From contig NZ_JASJDK010000009.1 in NCBI RefSeq assembly GCF_030065675.1, forward strand, positions 1 through 64,000: DNA of 64,000 bases, written 5' to 3'. This DNA is from Mastigocoleus sp. MO_188.B34. GTDB taxonomy: Bacteria; Cyanobacteriota; Cyanobacteriia; Cyanobacteriales; Nostocaceae. A program made the translations under genes and the position numbers. Positions within the stretch are counted from its first letter, which is position 1; every line of letters begins with the position of its first letter. This document shows positions 48,156 to 55,801 of this stretch, piece after piece. The notes under the pieces were generated by a model, which was not told where the DNA came from, searched no databases, and worked only from the letters and a program-made list of their open reading frames with translations.

Positions 48156-49790
48156 ATGGCTAAGCGAATTATTTACAACGAGAATGCGCGCCGTGCCTTG
48201 GAAAAAGGTATGGATATTTTAACTGAGGCTGTAGCGGTTACTCTTGGTCCCAAGGGTCGCAACGTAGTTTTAGAGAAAAAATTTGGTGCACCACAAATTA
48301 TTAATGATGGTGTCACAATTGCGAAAGAAATTGAGTTAGAAGATCACGTAGAAAACACCGGCGTTTCTTTGATCCGTCAGGCTGCTTCTAAAACTAATGA
48401 TGCTGCAGGTGATGGAACAACCACAGCTACTGTTTTGGCTCATGCGATGGTTAAAGAAGGCATGCGCAATGTTGCAGCTGGTGCGAACGCGATTCAACTT
48501 AAGCGTGGAATTGACAAAGCAGCAGCTTTCTTGGTTGATAAAATCAAAGAAAATGCTCGCTCAGTAGAAGATTCTAAAGCTATTGCTCAAGTAGGATCGA
48601 TCTCTGCTGGTAACGACGAAGAAGTCGGTCAGATGATATCCCAAGCAATGGATAAAGTTGGTAAGGAAGGTGTGATTTCCTTGGAAGAAGGGAAGTCCAT
48701 GTCTACCGAACTAGAGATTACTGAAGGGATGCGCTTTGACAAAGGCTACATCTCTCCTTACTTCGCTACTGATACTGAGCGGATGGAAGCAGTTTTTGAC
48801 GAACCTCAAATCCTGCTGACCGACAAGAAAATTGCTCTCGTACAAGATTTGGTTCCAGTTCTGGAGCAGGTTGCTCGCGCTGGTAAGCCTTTAGTAATTA
48901 TTGCTGAAGATATTGAAAAAGAAGCTTTAGCAACTTTGGTTGTTAACCGTCTACGTGGTGTACTCAACGTTGCAGCGATCAAAGCTCCTGGTTTTGGTGA
49001 CAGACGCAAAGCGATGTTGGAAGATATCGCAATTTTAACCGGTGGTCAAGTAATTACAGAAGATGCTGGTTTAAAATTAGAAAATACCAAGATTGATATG
49101 CTTGGTAAAGCTCGCCGCATCACTATTACCAAAGACAACACTACAATTGTTGCTGAAGGTAACGAGCAAGGAGTTAAAGCTCGCTGCGAACAAATTCGTC
49201 GTCAAATGGATGAAACCGAATCTTCCTATGACAAAGAGAAGCTTCAAGAGCGTTTAGCAAAACTTTCTGGTGGCGTAGCTGTAGTTAAAGTTGGTGCAGC
49301 TACTGAAACTGAAATGAAAGATAAGAAATTGCGTCTTGAAGATGCGATTAACGCAACTAAAGCTGCAGTAGAGGAAGGTATAGTTCCTGGTGGTGGTACA
49401 ACCTTGGCTCACCTATCTCCTCAATTAGAAGAATGGGCGAATAGTAACCTCACAGGTGAAGAGTTAATTGGTGCATTGATTGTAGCTCGTGCTTTATCTG
49501 CTCCTTTAATGCGAATTGCTGAAAATGCAGGTCAAAACGGTGCAGTAATTTCCGAACGCTTGAAAGAGAAGCCTTTTGCTACCGGCTACAATGCTGCAAA
49601 TGGTGAATTTGTTGATATGTTTGATGCTGGTATTGTCGATCCCGCGAAAGTAACCCGCTCTGCTTTGCAAAATGCTTCATCTATCGCTGGTATGGTCTTA
49701 ACAACCGAATGTATCGTTGTTGATAAGCCCGAACCAAAAGAAGCTGGTGCTGGTGCTGGTGCTGGAATGGGTGGCGACTTCGACTACTAA
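48156..49790 (+). CDS. groEL: Chaperonin GroEL (GroEL1)
   Basis: A 544-residue 60-kDa chaperonin. It shows the ATP-binding signature [14 protein letters not shown], the [16 protein letters not shown] motif, and the cyanobacterial GroEL1 C terminus ending GMGGDFDY instead of a long GGM tail. Linkage to groES identifies it as the GroEL1 type rather than the monocistronic GroEL2. The gap from groES is 137 nt. A rho-independent terminator follows. Regulation is expected through HrcA/CIRCE and the K-box upstream of groES. Confidence 0.98.
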   Translation: MAKRIIYNENARRALEKGMDILTEAVAVTLGPKGRNVVLEKKFGAPQIINDGVTIAKEIELEDHVENTGVSLIRQAASKTNDAAGDGTTTATVLAHAMVKEGMRNVAAGANAIQLKRGIDKAAAFLVDKIKENARSVEDSKAIAQVGSISAGNDEEVGQMISQAMDKVGKEGVISLEEGKSMSTELEITEGMRFDKGYISPYFATDTERMEAVFDEPQILLTDKKIALVQDLVPVLEQVARAGKPLVIIAEDIEKEALATLVVNRLRGVLNVAAIKAPGFGDRRKAMLEDIAILTGGQVITEDAGLKLENTKIDMLGKARRITITKDNTTIVAEGNEQGVKARCEQIRRQMDETESSYDKEKLQERLAKLSGGVAVVKVGAATETEMKDKKLRLEDAINATKAAVEEGIVPGGGTTLAHLSPQLEEWANSNLTGEELIGALIVARALSAPLMRIAENAGQNGAVISERLKEKPFATGYNAANGEFVDMFDAGIVDPAKVTRSALQNASSIAGMVLTTECIVVDKPEPKEAGAGAGAGMGGDFDY

Positions 49791-49828
49791 TATTTCTTCG
49801 CCCGATTATTCTAAATAAAAAAGCAAGC

Positions 49829-49863
49829 AAAAAAGCTGTCTCTTGGAAGGAGGCGGCTTTTTT
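49829..49863 (+). terminator. Rho-independent terminator of groESL
   Basis: AAAAAAGCTGTCTC and GAGGCGGCTTTTTT pair over 14 positions, with G-U wobbles, around a 7-nt loop, and the T-run follows the G+C part. It lies 38 nt after the groEL stop codon. Confidence 0.85.
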
Positions 49864-49982
49864 GTTTTGAGGATTGGGGATTGGTGACCTGATAATATCT
49901 TTCTTTAGATGGTTGGTTTGTTGATATGTATTTGGAGAACATACTAAGCGTGCTTCTACCAACTCAGATTTATTGACATTAA

Positions 49983-50126
49983 ATGTCTCAATTCACTGAT
50001 ACGCAAGCCCAAAATGACTTGCCGCTTCCGTTTCTATTAACGCAAATGGTAACGGGTTATTGGGTTTCCCGTGGTGTCGGCGTTAAACCTTACGGTATTG
50101 CGCTTACGCCTTTAGGCGCGTCTTAG
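49983..50126 (+). pseudogene. N-terminal remnant of an O-methyltransferase
   Basis: An ATG-started frame of 47 codons reads MSQFTDTQAQNDLPLPFLLT, QMVTGYWVSR, then runs into a G+C-rich extragenic repeat and stops at 50124-50126. The LLxQMxTGYWVS pattern is the dimerisation N terminus of hydroxyneurosporene/acetylserotonin-type O-methyltransferases, normally continuing QAIYVAAKLGIADLL; here the match breaks right after VSR. The rest of the gene (about 290 residues in the family) is gone. This is a gene truncated by, or at, a repeat element. Confidence 0.65.
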
Positions 50127-50191
50127 CCTAAGCGCGTGTCCCTAGGACAAACGGGATTTAGCAATCTTTTAACCTTACCATGTAGTGCTAT

Positions 50192-51076
50192 ATGACTCAT
50201 AGCGAAGCTCTATACAACCTCAATCCTTTAAATCGTTTCACTGATAAAGTTGAAAACTATGCCAAATATCGTCCTACTTATCCAGAAGAATTAATTGATA
50301 AGATTCTTGAAGGCTTAGCATCACCATCTCAAATTATTGCAGCAGACATTGGTGCAGGTACGGGAATTGCTGCACGTCAGTTAGCTGAACGTGGTGTAAG
50401 AGTAATTGCAATAGAACCGAATGCGGCGATGAGGGATGTAGGTAAAAATGCAATATCTCTAAATATAGAATCTAAAAGTACAGAATCTGAAAGTACGAGA
50501 TCTAAAAGTACAGGATCTACACACATAGATCAGACATGCCCTGTATCTGCAAAATCAACATCATATTTTAATGTTGAATGGAAAGACGGAACAGCAGAAA
50601 TAACAAATTTACCTGATGCATCTGTCGACCTCATAACTTCTTTTCAAGCTTTTCATTGGTTTAAACCCAAACCAACTTTATTGGAGTTCAGCCGAATTCT
50701 TAAATCATCTGGAAGATTAGTGCTAGTTTTTAACGATTTAAATCGGGACGATAACTTTACGAAGGAATATCACAAACTAATTTTGACTACAGCAAATAAC
50801 CGTCTTGCTACAGATTTTAATGCTAAAGTTCAACCCCTGCGAGAAAATCCAAAGTGGTGCTACCTTCAAAATCATATATTTGCATATCAACAAGAATTAG
50901 ATTTAGCGAAATTAATCGGTTTAGCAAAAAGCGTATCATTTATCTCTTCAGAAGAAACAATACAAAAACAATTAGTTGCTGATTTAGAAGATTTGTATCG
51001 AAGTTTTACTAACGAAGATGGGTTTGTAAATTTACAATATCGTGCCAGCCTACATATCGCCGAGCTGACTCCTTAA
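50192..51076 (+). CDS. Class I SAM-dependent methyltransferase (copy 1, with repeat insert)
   Basis: A 294-residue methyltransferase. N-terminal DKVENYAKYRPTYPEELIDKIL is the usual start of this UbiE/BioC-like group, followed by SAM-binding IIAADIGAGTGIAARQLAERGVRVIAIEPN, the DGTAEITNLPDASVDLITSFQAFHWF motif and LLEFSRILKSSGRLVLVFND. Between the GxG region and WKDGTAE an insert of about 40 residues, partly 15-bp repeats (ESKST/ESEST/RSKST), is absent from the paralogue 41 bp downstream. The two genes are a tandem duplication. Substrate unknown. Confidence 0.88.
   Translation: MTHSEALYNLNPLNRFTDKVENYAKYRPTYPEELIDKILEGLASPSQIIAADIGAGTGIAARQLAERGVRVIAIEPNAAMRDVGKNAISLNIESKSTESESTRSKSTGSTHIDQTCPVSAKSTSYFNVEWKDGTAEITNLPDASVDLITSFQAFHWFKPKPTLLEFSRILKSSGRLVLVFNDLNRDDNFTKEYHKLILTTANNRLATDFNAKVQPLRENPKWCYLQNHIFAYQQELDLAKLIGLAKSVSFISSEETIQKQLVADLEDLYRSFTNEDGFVNLQYRASLHIAELTP
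50467..50520 (+). repeat. 15-bp in-frame tandem repeat inside methyltransferase copy 1
   Basis: Units AGAATCTAAAAGTAC at 50467, AGAATCTGAAAGTAC at 50482, GAGATCTAAAAGTAC at 50497 and a partial copy at 50512. They encode ESKST, ESEST, RSKST, GST. The paralogue copy 2 lacks this stretch. Confidence 0.95.
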
Positions 51077-51116
51077 ACTTAAATTAACCTATTTGTAGAT
51101 ATTTTCAATTAAAACT

Positions 51117-51896
51117 ATGGATAAAACACCTTTACATGCTCTTAATCCCTTGGGTCGATTCTCCGACCGAGTCGAAGACTATGTAAAATATCGTCCAAAT
51201 TATCCCGAACCAGCAATCGATTTAATTCTCGAAGGTTTAGCCTTACCATCTCAGCTAGTTGCAGCAGATATTGGTGCAGGTACAGGTATTTCTACACGTC
51301 AGTTGGCTGAACGTGGGCTAAAGGTAATTGCAATAGAACCCAACACTGCGATGAGAAATGCAGCTATGGACGGGACACCAGAACATAACATCGAATGGAG
51401 AGATGGAACAGCAGAAGAAACAAATTTACTTGATGCATCTGTAGATTTAGTTACTTGTTTTCAGGCTTTTCATTGGTTTGACCCAGAACCAACCCTGCTG
51501 GAGTTCAGACGGATTCTCAAAGAGTCAGGAAGGTTCGCAGTAGTATGGAATAACCGCGACCGCAACGATAGATTTACAGCCGAATATAGTCAAATTATTC
51601 GAAGATCATCGAAAAATCATCCTGCAGAGTCCCGAATGAAAAAGCTTGAACCCTTGCTAGTAAATCCCTATTTTGTCAACTTTAAGGAATATACTTTTAC
51701 TCATAAACAAGATTTAGATTTGGATGGACTGATTGGACGGGCTATGAGTAGTTCTTATCTTCCCCGTGAAGGTAAAGAACGTGAGGAACTTGTTTCTGAT
51801 TTACAAGATTTATTTCAAAATTTTTCTCAACAAAAAAATTATGTTAGTCTAGTTTATTCAACCAGCGTACATATTGCTGAGGTTGTTAAAAATTAA
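51117..51896 (+). CDS. Class I SAM-dependent methyltransferase (copy 2)
   Basis: A 259-residue paralogue of the preceding gene, with SDRVEDYVKYRPNYPEPAIDLILEGL, VAADIGAGTGISTRQLAERGLKVIAIEPN, RDGTAEETNLLDASVDLVTCFQAFHWFDPEPTLLEFRRIL and RFAVVWNNRDRND. This copy keeps the WNNRDRND motif of the family, while copy 1 has changed it to FNDLNRDD. It likely represents the ancestral form. No partner genes indicate a substrate. Confidence 0.92.
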   Translation: MDKTPLHALNPLGRFSDRVEDYVKYRPNYPEPAIDLILEGLALPSQLVAADIGAGTGISTRQLAERGLKVIAIEPNTAMRNAAMDGTPEHNIEWRDGTAEETNLLDASVDLVTCFQAFHWFDPEPTLLEFRRILKESGRFAVVWNNRDRNDRFTAEYSQIIRRSSKNHPAESRMKKLEPLLVNPYFVNFKEYTFTHKQDLDLDGLIGRAMSSSYLPREGKEREELVSDLQDLFQNFSQQKNYVSLVYSTSVHIAEVVKN

Positions 51897-52209
51897 CAGT
51901 TAATATATTGACAGCTAGCTAAATATTGGTATTTTGCTTTGATATAAGGCTAATTGCCAAATATATTAACTTGAAGAAATTACAGCTTCTTACTCAGGAA
52001 TTTATGATATATTATACTCTCAACACTTAAAGATTGAATAAACAAATCCTACAAAACTAGTCATTATCTTACATCTCTATATCTATTTCACTATTAATAA
52101 AAAGTTGCAGGAAGTAGATTATTTGTAAACTAGATTTTGTAGAAACTAGATTAGTTTACTCTTTTTTTAGATTAGCTTAACCTTTTATTAAATAAAACTT
52201 ATTTTACCA
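51897..52209. other. AT-rich spacer
   Basis: About 0.31 kb between the methyltransferase pair and the cyclic-nucleotide-binding gene. It is AT-rich with no repeat or gene seen; presumably it carries the promoter of the downstream unit. Confidence 0.4.
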
Positions 52210-52596
52210 GTGTCAGAACCAGTCAAAACAGTTGAAATTTTTCAAAAATCATCTTCTCCCCTTACTTATGTCGCCGGTCAGACGATATTTCAGGAAGGAG
52301 AAACTGGGAGTGTGATGTACGGCATTATTGAAGGTGAGGTCGATCTGATAGTTGATGGAAAAGTTGTAGAAACAATTACAACAGGCGATGTTTTTGGGGA
52401 AGGAGCTTTAGTTCAACCAAAACACGACCGAGCATCAACAGCGATCGCTAAAACTGATTGCATAATCGCATCTCTCGACCGAGAACGTTTTCTTTTTGCA
52501 ATTGAAAATACTCCTATGTTTGCAATAGATGTCCTGAGAAGTTATTCTAACCGCGCTCGACGGTTGAAGCGTATGGTTGCTTTCTATCTCCAGTAG
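52210..52596 (+). CDS. Cyclic nucleotide-binding domain protein
   Basis: A 128-residue single-domain protein of the CAP_ED type: FQEGETGSVMYGIIEGEVDLIVDGKVVETITTGDVFGEGALVQPKHDRASTAIAKTDCIIASLDRERF. The phosphate-binding cassette normally has GE and an Arg; here FGEGALVQPKHDRASTA retains the Glu and an Arg. There is no HTH domain, so it is not a Crp-type regulator by itself. The GTG at 52210 starts the frame. It is 48 bp ahead of ureD and could be co-transcribed. Confidence 0.88.
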   Translation: MSEPVKTVEIFQKSSSPLTYVAGQTIFQEGETGSVMYGIIEGEVDLIVDGKVVETITTGDVFGEGALVQPKHDRASTAIAKTDCIIASLDRERFLFAIENTPMFAIDVLRSYSNRARRLKRMVAFYLQ

Positions 52597-52644
52597 GTTT
52601 AAATTTATATAATTAAATTTATATTTACTTGATCCACATGATTT

Positions 52645-53574
52645 GTGATTCAGCCTTCAGATCTTAACCCTGAAGTACTCAACTCTGAAGTACTTAATCC
52701 TAAAATAATCAATCCTAAAGAACCATGCTCGGAAAACTGGCATGGGATGCTCAACTTAACTTATGCTCCTCGTCAGGGAAAAACAGTTATTGTTGAACAA
52801 AAAAATCAAGCACCATTAAAGGTACAGCGTCCATTATATCCAGAAGCGCAAACTCATGCAGAAGGACAAAAGATTTGTCACAGCATAATTTTGCATACTG
52901 CTGGTGGTGTGGTTGGTGGCGATCGCCTATCGTGTAATTTTGACTTACAACCCAATTCTCAAGCATTAATTACAACAGCCGCAGCAAGTAAAATTTATCG
53001 CAGCAATGGAATCCAAGCAAGACAAAAGATTGAGATAAATATTGATGAAAGAGCTTGTTTGGAATGGTTACCCCAAGAAACAATAGTTTTTAATGCTGCG
53101 GACTATCATCAAGACCTACGAGTAAACTTAGCAAGTAATGCTAGTTTTTTAGGTTGGGAAATTAACCGATTTGGACGTACCGCTAGGGGAGAAAAATTTG
53201 TCCAGGGAAATTGGCGATCGCACACAGAAATTTACCAAGAAGGTACACCCCTGTGGATAGATAGACAATGGTTACCGGGTAGTGAAGAAATTTTCCATAG
53301 TCCCAACGGTTTAGCAGGACAAGCAGTTATTGGAAGTTTGATATTTGTTGGTAATACCATTTCTAAAGACATAGTCGAACAAGTACGATCGCTTTGGAAG
53401 TCCAATCCCCAGTCCCCAACCTCAGGTGTTACTCGTTTAAATAATGGATTTTTATGTAGATATCGGGGTAATTCTACTGCAGAAGTGCGAAACTGGTTTA
53501 TTAGTGTCTGGTTATTATTACGGACATCTTTTTTAAATCGTGGTAGTTCTGTTCCTCGGGTTTGGTTGCTTTAA
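52645..53574 (+). CDS. ureD: Urease accessory protein UreD
   Basis: A 309-residue UreD, which with UreF and UreG delivers nickel to the urease apoenzyme. Family motifs: WHGMLNLTYAPRQGKT, APLKVQRPLYPEAQ, CHSIILHTAGGVVGGDRLS, ALITTAAASKIYRSNG, CLEWLPQETIVFN and the C-terminal LCRYRGNSTAEVRNWF. The start is a GTG at 52645. The first 25 residues (LNPEVLNSEVLNPKIINPKE) derive from a 15-bp DNA repeat and are not part of the normal UreD fold; the family usually starts close to the WHG motif. Confidence 0.95.
   Translation: MIQPSDLNPEVLNSEVLNPKIINPKEPCSENWHGMLNLTYAPRQGKTVIVEQKNQAPLKVQRPLYPEAQTHAEGQKICHSIILHTAGGVVGGDRLSCNFDLQPNSQALITTAAASKIYRSNGIQARQKIEINIDERACLEWLPQETIVFNAADYHQDLRVNLASNASFLGWEINRFGRTARGEKFVQGNWRSHTEIYQEGTPLWIDRQWLPGSEEIFHSPNGLAGQAVIGSLIFVGNTISKDIVEQVRSLWKSNPQSPTSGVTRLNNGFLCRYRGNSTAEVRNWFISVWLLLRTSFLNRGSSVPRVWLL
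52660..52719 (+). repeat. 15-bp in-frame tandem repeat at the start of ureD
   Basis: Four 15-bp units (CTTAACCCTGAAGTA, CTCAACTCTGAAGTA, CTTAATCCTAAAATA, ATCAATCCTAAAGAA) encode an N-terminal extension of UreD (LNPEV, LNSEV, LNPKI, INPKE). The frame is kept. Confidence 0.95.
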
Positions 53575-53636
53575 AGCGATCGCACAAATGCAAAGGGTGC
53601 AGAAAAGATTGATTAACGGTTTTAGACACAAAGAAA

Positions 53637-53939
53637 ATGCAATTAACACCGCAGGAAAAAGATAAGCTGTTGATTTTTACCGCTGCTTTATTAGCAGAAA
53701 GGCGTAAACAACGGGGTGTAAAGTTAAATCATCCTGAAGCGATCGCTTTTATTTCTGCTGCAATTTTAGAAGGTGCGAGGGATGGACGCACGGTATCAGA
53801 TTTAATGAGTTATGGAACTACTTTGTTAACTCGGGATGATGTTATGGAAGGTATTCCAGAAATGATCAATGAAGTGCAGGTGGAAGCTACTTTTCCTGAT
53901 GGAACGAAGTTAGTTACGGTGCATAATCCGATTCGGTAA
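53637..53939 (+). CDS. ureA: Urease subunit gamma
   Basis: A 100-residue urease gamma subunit: [55 protein letters not shown], and the C-terminal [24 protein letters not shown]. It forms the urease enzyme with UreB and UreC. Its TAA stop codon is the junction with a 27-unit heptamer array. It lies 62 bp after ureD. Confidence 0.98.
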   Translation: MQLTPQEKDKLLIFTAALLAERRKQRGVKLNHPEAIAFISAAILEGARDGRTVSDLMSYGTTLLTRDDVMEGIPEMINEVQVEATFPDGTKLVTVHNPIR

Positions 53940-54127
53940 TGAGTGATGAGTGATGAGTAATGAGTAATGAGTAATGAGTAATGAGTAATGAGTGATGAGT
54001 AATGAGTAATGAGTAATGAGTAATGAGTAATGAGTGATGAGTAATGAGTGATGAGTGATGAGTAATGAGTAATGAGTAATGAGTAATGAGTAATGAGTAA
54101 TGAGTAATGAGTAATGAGTAATGAGTA
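53939..54127. repeat. Array of 27 heptamers ATGAGTA/ATGAGTG between ureA and ureB
   Basis: The tract is exactly 27 x 7 bp with no phase slip. Most units are ATGAGTA and a minority ATGAGTG. The first A is the last base of the ureA stop codon. Because 7 is not a multiple of 3, ATG, TGA and TAA codons recur in all three frames. The remainder up to ureB (54128-54180) is a degenerate pyrimidine-rich tract with TTTTGACTTT repeats. Confidence 0.97.
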
Positions 54128-54180
54128 AGGTTATTTCTTCTGATTTCTGACTTTTAACTTTTGACTTTTGACTTTTTTTT

Positions 54181-54492
54181 ATGGTTCCAGGTGAAATTAT
54201 TACCCCAGAAGGGGAAATCGAATTAAATGCAGGTCGTCAACCAGTAAGATTACTAGTTGCAAATACAGGCGATCGCCCGATTCAAGTTGGTTCCCATTTT
54301 CATTTTTATGAGGTCAACGCAGCTTTAAATTTCGACCGAGAACAAGGACGGGGAATGCGTCTTGATATTCCTGCTGGAACTGCTGTTCGGTTTGAACCGG
54401 GTGATGAGAAAGAAGTTACAGTTATTCCTTTAGCTGGCGATCGTCAAGTTTACGGTTTCAACGCCAGAATTAATGGACGATTAGATTCTTGA
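54181..54492 (+). CDS. ureB: Urease subunit beta
   Basis: A 103-residue urease beta subunit: [76 protein letters not shown]. Length and motifs are normal. ureC, the catalytic subunit gene that usually follows directly, is absent; dispersed repeats and an unrelated minus-strand gene follow instead. No Shine-Dalgarno-like sequence is clear; the start is preceded by a T-rich tract. Confidence 0.97.
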   Translation: MVPGEIITPEGEIELNAGRQPVRLLVANTGDRPIQVGSHFHFYEVNAALNFDREQGRGMRLDIPAGTAVRFEPGDEKEVTVIPLAGDRQVYGFNARINGRLDS

Positions 54493-54527
54493 TTTTTGAT
54501 TTCTCCACAGCACGGTAGGTAGCAAAG

Positions 54528-54697
54528 TAGGGTGTGTTAGGCGCGCAAAAGAATATTTTTTAGGTTACTTTTACTATGTCGCGCCGTAACGCACCGTCAT
54601 GAAGATTAATATACAACAGTGTTTTAGACGGAAGATTAACGACACCAAAAGATTGTGGATGGTGCGTAACGCTTGCGCTAAAACACCCTACTTTTTT
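54528..54697. repeat. Dispersed TAGGGTG/CGTAACGCACC repeats after ureB
   Basis: Two copies of a palindromic cyanobacterial spacer repeat: TAGGGTGTGTTAGGCGCGC with CGCCGTAACGCACC at about 54528-54597, and GGTGCGTAACGCTTGCGC with AACACCCTAC at about 54660-54692. Related copies occur near 29031 and at 55872-55912. The sequences are non-coding; the small plus-strand frame across them was rejected. Confidence 0.75.
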
Positions 54698-54717
54698 CCA
54701 AAATTTTTTCAAAAAAA

Positions 54718-55320
54718 TTACGCATTACGGAACTCGTTTCTACGTTTGCTTGGTTCATCAATACCATTGAGTAACTGTTCAATATTCCTTTCTTCAGTAA
54801 GTCCTGGTGGGATGAAGTCCCTAATACCTTTTCTTTCTAAATTTAATAACCACTGGTAATCTACTGGGGAAGTTTCTGGACGGTCTAGCAAAGGTACTTT
54901 TTCCTGTGGAGTAATACCAGGAATAGTTGTATGAATATAGTCAAATTGAGAACGAATTGCACTCAAAAGATTGCGTCTGGTATTTTCTGGACCTTTAACA
55001 CGAATAATAATTTTCTTATCTTCTCTATCAGCTTTGACTAAAGCTTTATTCTTTTCATTTTCAATAATCACTCCGTTACGCCAATAAGTTTTTTGAGAAA
55101 TACAATGATTCATACCTTCAACTGCTTCCTCCCCAATTTTGTATTTACCATTACCCCACTGAGGATTAAATAATCGTTTTACTTGATCTAATGTTACCTT
55201 TGCTTCTTCTCTAATATTTTCATAAGTATATTTATTTATTCTTTTTGCTTCCTTGAGTTTCTTAACTCCCTCCACCGTGGCGAGATAACCACCTCGTCTT
55301 TTGTTGGTACCCATCAGCAA
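54718..55320 (-). CDS. HTH module fused to a Roco COR-domain fragment
   Basis: A 200-residue protein that joins two unrelated pieces. Residues 1-70 (GYLATVEGVKKLKEAKRIN, VTLDQVKRLFNPQWGNGKYKIGEEAVEGM) resemble the N-terminal HTH module of cyanobacterial STAND-type effector proteins. Residues 75-195 resemble the C-terminal part of the COR domain of Roco proteins: YWRNGVIIE, NKALVKADREDKKIIIRVKG, ENTRRNLLSAIRSQFDYIHTTIPG, EKVPLLDRPE, DYQWLLNLERKG and FIPPGLTEE. No LRR, Roc GTPase or nucleotide-binding motif is present. It could be an internally deleted STAND/Roco gene, or a functional small fusion. The frame is intact. Confidence 0.7.
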   Translation of the reverse strand: MLMGTNKRRGGYLATVEGVKKLKEAKRINKYTYENIREEAKVTLDQVKRLFNPQWGNGKYKIGEEAVEGMNHCISQKTYWRNGVIIENEKNKALVKADREDKKIIIRVKGPENTRRNLLSAIRSQFDYIHTTIPGITPQEKVPLLDRPETSPVDYQWLLNLERKGIRDFIPPGLTEERNIEQLLNGIDEPSKRRNEFRNA

Positions 55321-55409
55321 CTTGCAAGCTAGTTTTTTCTAATGTAGCGAAAGAGTGCGTTTAAGTGTGCGTGGTAGTGCGTGGAAGTATTTTAAATAGT
55401 TGTAATTCC

Positions 55410-55437
55410 GTAGAGACCTTGGATGCAACGTCTCTAC
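55410..55437. repeat. GTAGAGAC hairpin repeat, copy 2
   Basis: GTAGAGACCTTGGATGCAAC followed by GTCTCTAC: an 8-bp inverted repeat related to copies at 45404-45431 and 60345-60373. Confidence 0.82.
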
Positions 55438-55591
55438 AAAAGCTGATAATTTTAGGTTTTTAAAAGATTAGTACGATTTGATGATTATTAATGCTCGTAT
55501 TAAGTCGCTTTAAATCGCTTTTACTCGCTCTCACGCTTTAATACTCTACTTTGTGATTATTAGGGAGACAAGTAAACCAGCAAAGTGAAAC

Positions 55592-55801
55592 ATGTTAACA
55601 AAAGCTAAAACTGTTAAAAACTCCCGATCGCCCAAATCACCAAAAAAGCCTAAAATCAACCCGTACTTACTAAAGGCGATCGCTTTTATCTTTACGACTC
55701 TAATTGCTTGGTTGCTACCGGAAGCGCCAGTTGCGATCGCGCTAATAAAGCTACTATTCTTTATCCTAGAATATTTAAATCAAAAACGTAATTCTGAATA
55801 G
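55592..55801 (+). CDS. Small membrane protein, hypothetical
   Basis: A 69-residue protein with a basic, Lys/Pro/Ser-rich start (AKTVKNSRSPKSPKKPKINP) and one or two hydrophobic helices (LLKAIAFIFTTLIAWLLPEAPVAIALIKLLFFILEYL). No family recognised. An ATG at 55592 starts the frame, with AGCAAAGTG as the only nearby purine-rich sequence. A downstream intrinsic terminator at 55980-56006 supports that something is transcribed here. Moderate confidence. Confidence 0.5.
   Translation: MLTKAKTVKNSRSPKSPKKPKINPYLLKAIAFIFTTLIAWLLPEAPVAIALIKLLFFILEYLNQKRNSE

Noticed and set aside
53939-54127. Possible CRISPR array
   Set aside because: The heptamers are contiguous with no unique spacers, so this is a simple tandem repeat.
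54599-54859. Plus-strand frame of 86 codons after ureB
   Set aside because: It covers dispersed palindromic repeats and the 3' end of the HTH-COR gene in antisense; it has no resemblance to UreC.
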